Below are positions 6,974 to 11,161 of a DNA stretch of 11,161 bases, one piece after another (the first letter of the stretch is position 1; each line of letters opens with the position of its first letter). The stretch is from Actinomycetes bacterium. Its GTDB lineage: Bacteria > Actinomycetota > Thermoleophilia > BMS3ABIN01. The notes beneath the pieces are model-generated. The model was not told the origin of the DNA. It worked only from the letters and a program-made list of their open reading frames with translations, and ran no database searches. Where the stretch lies: NCBI GenBank assembly GCA_021790075.1, contig JAJYIN010000001.1, positions 1-11,161 of the forward strand, given 5' to 3'. The translations under genes were made by a program, and so were the position numbers.

Positions 6974-7042
6974 ATGTGTGTTTTGGGTGCATGCGCGGGT
7001 TGCAAAAGGTATCGAGTCAAGAGGAGAGCATCATGCGACTAG
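6974..7042 (+). CDS. possible 22-residue Cys-rich leader peptide
   Basis: AGGGAGG (6960-6966) lies 7 nt before an ATG at 6974. The frame reads MCVLGACAGC, then a basic stretch KRYRVKRR, and ends ASCD-TAG (7040-7042). It contains four Cys in 22 residues and overlaps the start of the small-subunit gene (7033) in a different frame by 10 nt. If translated it could couple or modulate translation of the small subunit. No family is recognised and chance is a real possibility. Confidence 0.3.
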   Translation: MCVLGACAGCKRYRVKRRASCD

Positions 7043-8130
7043 ACATCACCAGGCGCGACTTCCTCAAACTGTCCGGCGGCACCGCCGCCATGCTGGGCCT
7101 TTCCCAATCATGGGTGCCGAAGATCGCCCTGGCGCTGGAGCAGGCGGCCCAGCGTCCTCCGGTCGTCTGGATGAGCTTCATGGAATGCACCGGCTGCCTC
7201 GAGTCATTCGCCAAGTCGGTCAACCCATCCACGGCCGACATCGTGCTGGATATCATCAGCCTCAACTACCAGGAAAACATCATGGCGGCGGCCGGCACCC
7301 AGGCTGAGGCGGACCTCAAGAATACGCTGGACAAGGGCGGCTACATCGCAATCATCGAGGGCGCCATCGCCGTGGGCATCCCGGAGGCCATGATGGTGGC
7401 CGGCAAGACTTCCCTGGATCTGGTGAAGGAGGTCACCCAGAACGCGGCGGCCACGTTGTGCGTGGGAACCTGCGCCGCCTATGGCGGCGTCCAGGCGATG
7501 AAGCCCAACCCCACGGGCGCCAAGGGAGTCAAGGACGCCATCGGCATCGAAACGGTAAACGTGCCGGGATGCCCGCCGAACCCGGCGCATATCCTCCCGA
7601 CCATCGTGCATTACCTGCTGTTTAACAAGCTGCCCGATCTGGACAGCGACGGCAGGCCGCTGTTCCTGTTCGAGCAGAAGATCCACGACAACTGTGAGCG
7701 GCGGGCCCATTTCGACGCCGGCAGGTACGTGGGCGAGTTCGGCACTCCGGAAGAGACCCTGCAGTACTGCCTGTACAAGATGGGATGCAAGGGTCCGGAG
7801 ACGCATTCCCCCTGCCCGAAGACGCTCTGGAACGCCAAGCAGAGCTGGTGCGTCAAGTGCGGCAACGGCTGCATCGGCTGCATGGAGCCTGATTTCTGGG
7901 ACCGCTTCGAGGACTTCTACCAGCGTTTGCCGAATGTGCCAATTCCCGGTTTCGTTGGGGTCAAGACATCGGCCGACTGGGTCGGGTCCACCCTGGTGAC
8001 CGCGACCATGGCCGGCATCGGCATTCATGCCATCGCCTCGGCGGCCACGGGCAGATACAAGAAGCACCCCGATATACCCGTCAAGGAAGTTCCCAAATCC
8101 AAAGGACCCAGTGAAGGGAGTGAAGACTAA
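7033..8130 (+). CDS. hyaA: uptake hydrogenase small subunit, [NiFeSe]-type clusters, Tat-exported
   Basis: Electron-transfer subunit of a group-1 membrane-bound hydrogenase, 365 residues; the symbol is by analogy. The ATG at 7033 is chosen for the GAGGAG 5-8 nt upstream and because it starts the Tat signal (TRRDFLKLSGG, Arg7-Arg8, then a hydrophobic stretch). The heterodimer is therefore exported folded. Proximal cluster ligands: C52, C55 (CTGC), C147 (GTC), C180 (PGCPPNP). Distal: H218, C221, C246, C252. Medial: C261, C273, C280, C283. The residue aligned with the conserved Pro of standard enzymes is C273 (SWC), so the medial cluster should be [4Fe-4S] rather than [3Fe-4S]. The extra Cys pair of oxygen-tolerant enzymes is absent (CTGC not CTCC, GTCAAYGG not GTCxxxGC). 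A C-terminal helix (about 317-338) anchors it in the membrane. Its TAA overlaps the large-subunit ATG by one base. Confidence 0.95.
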   Translation: MRLDITRRDFLKLSGGTAAMLGLSQSWVPKIALALEQAAQRPPVVWMSFMECTGCLESFAKSVNPSTADIVLDIISLNYQENIMAAAGTQAEADLKNTLDKGGYIAIIEGAIAVGIPEAMMVAGKTSLDLVKEVTQNAAATLCVGTCAAYGGVQAMKPNPTGAKGVKDAIGIETVNVPGCPPNPAHILPTIVHYLLFNKLPDLDSDGRPLFLFEQKIHDNCERRAHFDAGRYVGEFGTPEETLQYCLYKMGCKGPETHSPCPKTLWNAKQSWCVKCGNGCIGCMEPDFWDRFEDFYQRLPNVPIPGFVGVKTSADWVGSTLVTATMAGIGIHAIASAATGRYKKHPDIPVKEVPKSKGPSEGSED

Positions 8131-9737
8131 TGGCCCGAGTCGTAGTCGATCCGGTCACCAGGATCGAAGGCCATCTCCGCGTCGAGGTCGAGGTTGACGG
8201 CGGCGTGGTCAAGGACGCCTGGACCACCTGCACCCTCTTCCGCGGTTTTGAGATCTTCATCAAGGGCCGCCCGCCCCGTGACGCCTGGCATATCGCCCAC
8301 CGCATCTGCGGCGTCTGCCCCACTTCCCACGGGATCGCGGCCACATTGGGGCTGGAGCAGTCATTCGGTGTGGACCTCCCCTATAACGCCCTCCTGGTCC
8401 GCAACCTGATGGAATGCGCCCAGGAGCTGCACTCGCATGTGCTCTGGTTTTATACGCTCAACGCGTTTGATTATGTGGACGTGGTCAGCGGCCTGTCGGC
8501 GGCGCCTTCCACCCCGGGGCTGAAGCTGGTGCAGGACCGGCTCAAGGCGTTCGCCGCCAGCGGGCAGCTGGGCTTCCTGGAAAATGGTTACTGGGGGCAT
8601 CCGGCGATGAAGCTGCCGCCGGAGATGAACCTGGAACTGACCGCCCATTACCTGCAGGCCCTTGACATCCAGGCCAAGGCGGCCCAGACGCTGGCGGTGT
8701 TCGGAGGCAAGTTCCCGTTCCACATGTCAACACCGCCGGGCGGCGTCACCTGCATCCCGTCGCTCGAGGATATCGAGAACTACGAATACATCATGAAGGA
8801 AGTCAACGATTTCGTCCGGAATGTGTTCGTGCCCGACGTGCTGGCGATCGCTCCTTATTACATGGATCTGGCCACCATCGGGAAGGGCGTCGGCAACTTT
8901 CTCACTTGGGGCGTGCTGGAAGACAGGAGCCACGACCCGTACAAGCGGTTCCTGCCCCGGGGCGCCATCTTCGACAGCAAACTCGCGGTCGATAAGGTCG
9001 ACCCCTCCGAGGTGCAGGAATACGTCAGCCACAGCTGGTATACGGAGGACTCGGGCCAGGGCAAGAACCCGGGAGACCCGAACGCCACCACCAAGCCCGA
9101 TTACACCACGCTTGATACCGCCAAAAAATACACCTGGAGCAAGTGCACCCAGATCAAGAACCATCCCATGGAAGTGGGCACGCTGGCCAGGATGCTGGTG
9201 GCCTATCTCTCCGACGCCCCGGGCGCCAAGAAGATCGTCGACAGCACCCTGGCGGCGCTGGGCGCGGCCGGCAAACCCCAGATACTGATCTCGGCTCTGG
9301 GACGCGTGGCGACCAAGGCTCTGGAAGCTTCACTGTTCGCCGACGCGACCGAAGCCAATCTGGCGGCCCTGAAGGCAAACCTCAAGAGCGGTGACAGCTA
9401 CTGGTTCGACCCGAAGGGCAGCCAGGTACCGGAGAAGGGCAACGGCGTCGGCGCCTGGGATGCCCCCCGCGGGGCCCTGGCGCACTGGAACCGCATCCAG
9501 GACAGCCGGATCGCCAACTACCAGGCGGTGCCGGCTTCCAATTGGAACTTCTCGCCCCGCAACGACCAGGGGCAGCGGGGGCCGGTGGAGGAAGCGCTGG
9601 TGGGAACGCCGGTGGCCGACCCCGAGAAACCACTGGAGGTGCTCAGGGTAATTCACACCTTCGATCCATGAATTGCCTGCGCGGTTCACGTGATTGAACC
9701 GAAAAGCAATAAAGTCCTCAAATTCCAGGTCCGTTAG
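8130..9737 (+). CDS. hyaB: uptake hydrogenase large subunit, selenocysteine-containing ([NiFeSe])
   Basis: Catalytic subunit that binds the Ni-Fe(CN)2CO centre and splits H2; 535 residues when the in-frame TGA (9669-9671) is read as selenocysteine. N-terminal motif: RIEGH (11-15) and RICGVCPTSH with Cys60 and Cys63. C-terminal motif: HTFDP-U514-IA-C517-AVH520, followed by VIEPKSNKVLKFQVR and TAG at 9735-9737. Reading TGA as stop would leave 513 residues lacking two of the four metal ligands. Family knowledge: Sec replaces the first Cys of DPCxxC in [NiFeSe] hydrogenases, and a protease cleaves after the motif's His, here releasing 15 residues. A SECIS-like hairpin follows the TGA, and the small subunit carries the matching medial-cluster Cys. 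There is no signal peptide; it should be exported with the small subunit. The start overlaps the small-subunit stop (TAATG). Confidence 0.95.
9672..9710 (+). promoter_or_regulatory. bacterial SECIS-like element for the UGA at 9669-9671
   Basis: Directly after the TGA, ATTGC (9672-9676) pairs with GCAAT (9706-9710). After an internal loop, CGGTTCA (9682-9688) pairs perfectly with TGAACCG (9695-9701), around the apical loop CGTGAT (9689-9694), which contains G and U. The loop begins 18 nt past the TGA, within the spacing known for SelB-bound bacterial SECIS elements. It lies inside the coding sequence, as expected in bacteria. Confidence 0.8.
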
Positions 9738-9749
9738 GCGGTGAGTCAG

Positions 9750-10619
9750 ATGACCGACCGAGTACTGGTAAAGCAAAGACACTGGGTCTATATTTTGCTG
9801 CACTGGCTGATCGTAGGCTGCCTCGCGGTCCTGGGCGTAACCGGATTCTACATTCACCACCCGTTCTTCACCATCGGTTCCGGGGAAGAACACCTCTTCA
9901 TGACGATGGCCTGGATCAGGTGGACGCACTTCATCTTCGCGGCCATCCTGATCGAGAGCGTGGCCATCCGCTTCGAGCTGGCGTTCTTCTCCCATTACGA
10001 CCCCGACTGGCGGGACGTGGGTCCCAGCACAAAGAACATCAGGGCCTTGCCGGAAGCGCTCTCGTATTACCTTTTCCTGCGCAAGGACCACCGCTACTGG
10101 CGGAAAGAGAACCCCGTGATGAACGTGATCATCATCCCGCTGTGGCTGCTGGCCTACCTGTTCGCCATCCTTTCCGGGTTCGCCCTCTTCAATGGCAATT
10201 TCTTCTGGGGCCTGACGAGCACCAACACCTTGCTCGGGTGGATGCCCCGGCTGTGGGGCAACGAAGAAAATCTGCGCACCTGGCACTACTACCTGATCTG
10301 GTTCTTCGTCACCAGTGGCGCCATCATCGTCTACATGCACATCCTGCGCACCACTTCTGAAAGGGACCGCACCTTCCGCAGCATGCTGTCGGGCTGGCGG
10401 CTGGTGCCGCGCAAGTACACGCCCATCAAGGGCGGTTCCGGGAAACCGGCCGGCCCCGGCGGCAGGCGCGCCGGCGGCGCCGGTTGGAGCGGTGATGAGG
10501 AGGAACGCATAGACTCTCAAGAGCGCAGCGGTTCTGAAGGGCGCAGTGGCTTTGAAGGGCGTATTGACGCCGGGGAGCGCATCGAGGATGTGGGACCCGC
10601 CGGCTCTGAAGGGCGGTGA
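9750..10619 (+). CDS. hyaC: b-type cytochrome subunit of the uptake hydrogenase
   Basis: Membrane cytochrome of the HupC/HyaC type that takes electrons from the small subunit and passes them to quinone; symbol by analogy. The ATG at 9750 follows AGGCGGTGAG, close to the ideal ribosome site, 13 nt after the large-subunit TAG. A GTG at 9741 would add three residues but spoil that spacing. Four membrane helices lie at about 13-34, 55-76, 123-147 and 181-200. Candidate haem-ligand histidines are H11/H18 (RHWVYILLHW), H60 (WTHF), H179 (RTWHYY) and H197 (YMHIL). The conserved part ends near residue 223. A hydrophilic tail of about 65 residues follows, rich in Gly, Ser, Glu and Arg, with repeated GSEGR/GFEGR units, unusual for the family. 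The TGA stop (10617-10619) lies in the same frame as the next gene. Confidence 0.9.
   Translation: MTDRVLVKQRHWVYILLHWLIVGCLAVLGVTGFYIHHPFFTIGSGEEHLFMTMAWIRWTHFIFAAILIESVAIRFELAFFSHYDPDWRDVGPSTKNIRALPEALSYYLFLRKDHRYWRKENPVMNVIIIPLWLLAYLFAILSGFALFNGNFFWGLTSTNTLLGWMPRLWGNEENLRTWHYYLIWFFVTSGAIIVYMHILRTTSERDRTFRSMLSGWRLVPRKYTPIKGGSGKPAGPGGRRAGGAGWSGDEEERIDSQERSGSEGRSGFEGRIDAGERIEDVGPAGSEGR
10505..10616 (+). repeat. degenerate short repeats in the cytochrome tail
   Basis: Short imperfect units built on the 10-mer CTGAAGGGCG and variants (TTCTGAAGGGCGCAG, CTTTGAAGGGCGTAT, CTCTGAAGGGCGGTG) recur, encoding SEGR or FEGR, with related GAGCGCA units encoding ER. The segment encodes the end of the cytochrome and looks like a slippage-expanded linker. 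Confidence 0.5.
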
Positions 10620-10647
10620 GGCACGCACAGCGGCATCCGACCAGACA

Positions 10648-11161
10648 ATGCCGGTGACAGCGCCACCAGGGTCCTTGTCCTTGGGGTCGGGAACATGATG
10701 ATGGGAGACGAGGGCGTTGGCGTGCGCGTGATCCGGCGGCTGCTGGAAGATTACATCCTTCCGCCCGGAGTAGACGCGGTCGATGGCGGCACCGGCGGCC
10801 TGTCGCTGCTGCCGCTGATCCGGGAGTCGGGCCGGGTGATCCTGGTCGACGCCCTCGATGCAGGAGCTAAGCCCGGCAGCATCTTCCTGCTGGAAGCCGC
10901 CGACATCGAGGAAACCCCGCGCCTGCGACTGTCGCTTCATGACACCGGCATCCTGGATGTGCTCAGGTCGGCGAGCCTGCTGGGCGGGCCGGTGCCGGCC
11001 ACGGTCATCGGCATCCAGCCGGCGAGGATGGATGAATTCGGCGGGGAGCTGTCAGAGATAGTGGAAAACCGGATGGAGGATGTACTGGGCATGATCCTGG
11101 AAATGTTGGCTGCCGAGGGCCTCGAACCGCATCCCCGGGGAAACTGCTCCCCTCTATGGAA
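10648..11161 (+). CDS. hyaD: hydrogenase maturation protease, 5' end irregular, 3' end cut by window
   Basis: HybD/HupD-family nickel-sensing endopeptidase that removes the C-terminal peptide of the large subunit; symbol by analogy. The frame open to the window end reads VLVLGVGNMMMGDEGVGVRVIRR from 10671, then GGTGG, LVDALDAG and LSLHDTGILDVL. These supply the Glu (GDEG), Asp (VDALD) and His (SLHD) positions that bind nickel in HybD. About 163 codons are visible without a stop, close to full length. The 5' end is irregular: between the cytochrome TGA and the conserved first strand there is no ATG, GTG or TTG in frame. The first in-frame ATG (10695) would remove that strand. An ATG at 10648 lies in the neighbouring frame, and one added base near the GGG at 10669-10671 would join it to the protease frame. 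I place the start there provisionally. Confidence 0.8.

Larger units (their letters stand above)
6531..7032. other. divergent control region between rodZ-like gene and hydrogenase operon
   Basis: About 500 nt without a full-size gene. From left to right it holds a minus-strand promoter candidate, a plus-strand sigma70-like promoter, a structured leader with an intrinsic terminator, a GC-rich hairpin (GGGGG 6883-6887 with CCCCC 6892-6896, and flanking CCGG pairs), a second plus-strand promoter candidate and a short reading frame entering the small-subunit gene. Elements with enough support are listed separately. No LexA-type or other palindromic operator was recognised. Confidence 0.6.

Noticed and set aside
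7180..7500. Oxygen-tolerant [4Fe-3S] proximal cluster
   Set aside because: The two additional Cys positions are Gly (CTGC and GTCAAYGG), so the proximal cluster is an ordinary [4Fe-4S].
7204..8067. 287-residue minus-strand open frame
   Set aside because: Antisense to the small subunit with all cluster ligands on the plus strand; no domain recognised.
8130..9671. Large subunit read as a 513-residue truncated gene or pseudogene ending at TGA
   Set aside because: The frame continues past the TGA with the exact conserved C-terminal motif and its own TAG, plus a SECIS-like hairpin, so selenocysteine decoding explains it better than decay.
10617..10653. A second selenocysteine UGA joining cytochrome and protease
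   Set aside because: The downstream hairpin loop has no U and the position is in a repetitive linker, where Sec would have no role; kept only as a minor option in the start-codon finding.
9330..10940. 536-residue minus-strand open frame
   Set aside because: It lies opposite the large subunit, cytochrome and protease; composition is typical of an antisense shadow in GC-rich DNA and no domain is visible.
1..11161. CRISPR array, insertion sequence, prophage or toxin-antitoxin genes
   Set aside because: No regularly spaced repeats, transposase or phage-like proteins, or terminal inverted repeats were seen on either strand.

Overview
The window is GC-rich chromosomal DNA with two divergent gene blocks. 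The left block (minus strand) is a housekeeping operon in the order rodZ-like, pgsA, cinA, hybrid sensor kinase, thpR, recA. The right block (plus strand) is a group-1, membrane-bound uptake hydrogenase operon: small subunit, large subunit, b-type cytochrome, maturation protease (the last runs off the window end). The gene order, GC content and GTG/TTG starts suggest a high-GC anaerobe, perhaps a deep-branching actinobacterium or a relative. This assignment is weak because there is no rRNA or other marker apart from RecA.

Main result: the hydrogenase large subunit is a selenoprotein. Its ORF appears to stop at a TGA (9669-9671), immediately after HTFDP. The same frame continues as IACAVHVIEP and so on to a TAG at 9735-9737, which restores the nickel-binding motif DPCxxCxxH with selenocysteine in place of the first Cys (DP-U-IACAVH). 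A two-part stem-loop begins right after the TGA, with a perfect 7-bp upper stem and a G/U-containing 6-nt apical loop 17 nt downstream, as expected of a bacterial SECIS. The small subunit agrees independently: the position that is Pro in standard [NiFe] enzymes is Cys (SWC, residue 273), which predicts a [4Fe-4S] medial cluster as in [NiFeSe] hydrogenases. Unlike the well-known soluble or lipid-anchored [NiFeSe] enzymes of sulfate reducers, this one has a C-terminal membrane helix on the small subunit and a four-helix cytochrome b gene, so electrons from H2 probably enter the quinone pool.

Layout. 1-319: no convincing gene; two tandem near-identical hairpins and a terminator at the end of recA. 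320-6530: minus-strand operon with tight spacing or overlaps. 6531-7032: divergent control region with a sigma70-like promoter, a structured leader of about 120 nt ending in a strong intrinsic terminator, a second promoter candidate and a short Cys-rich reading frame running into the small-subunit start. 7033-11161: hydrogenase operon.

Loose ends: the maturation protease has no canonical start codon in frame before its conserved N-terminal strand (possible 1-nt frameshift at a G run near 10669), and the cytochrome has a repetitive hydrophilic C-terminal tail.
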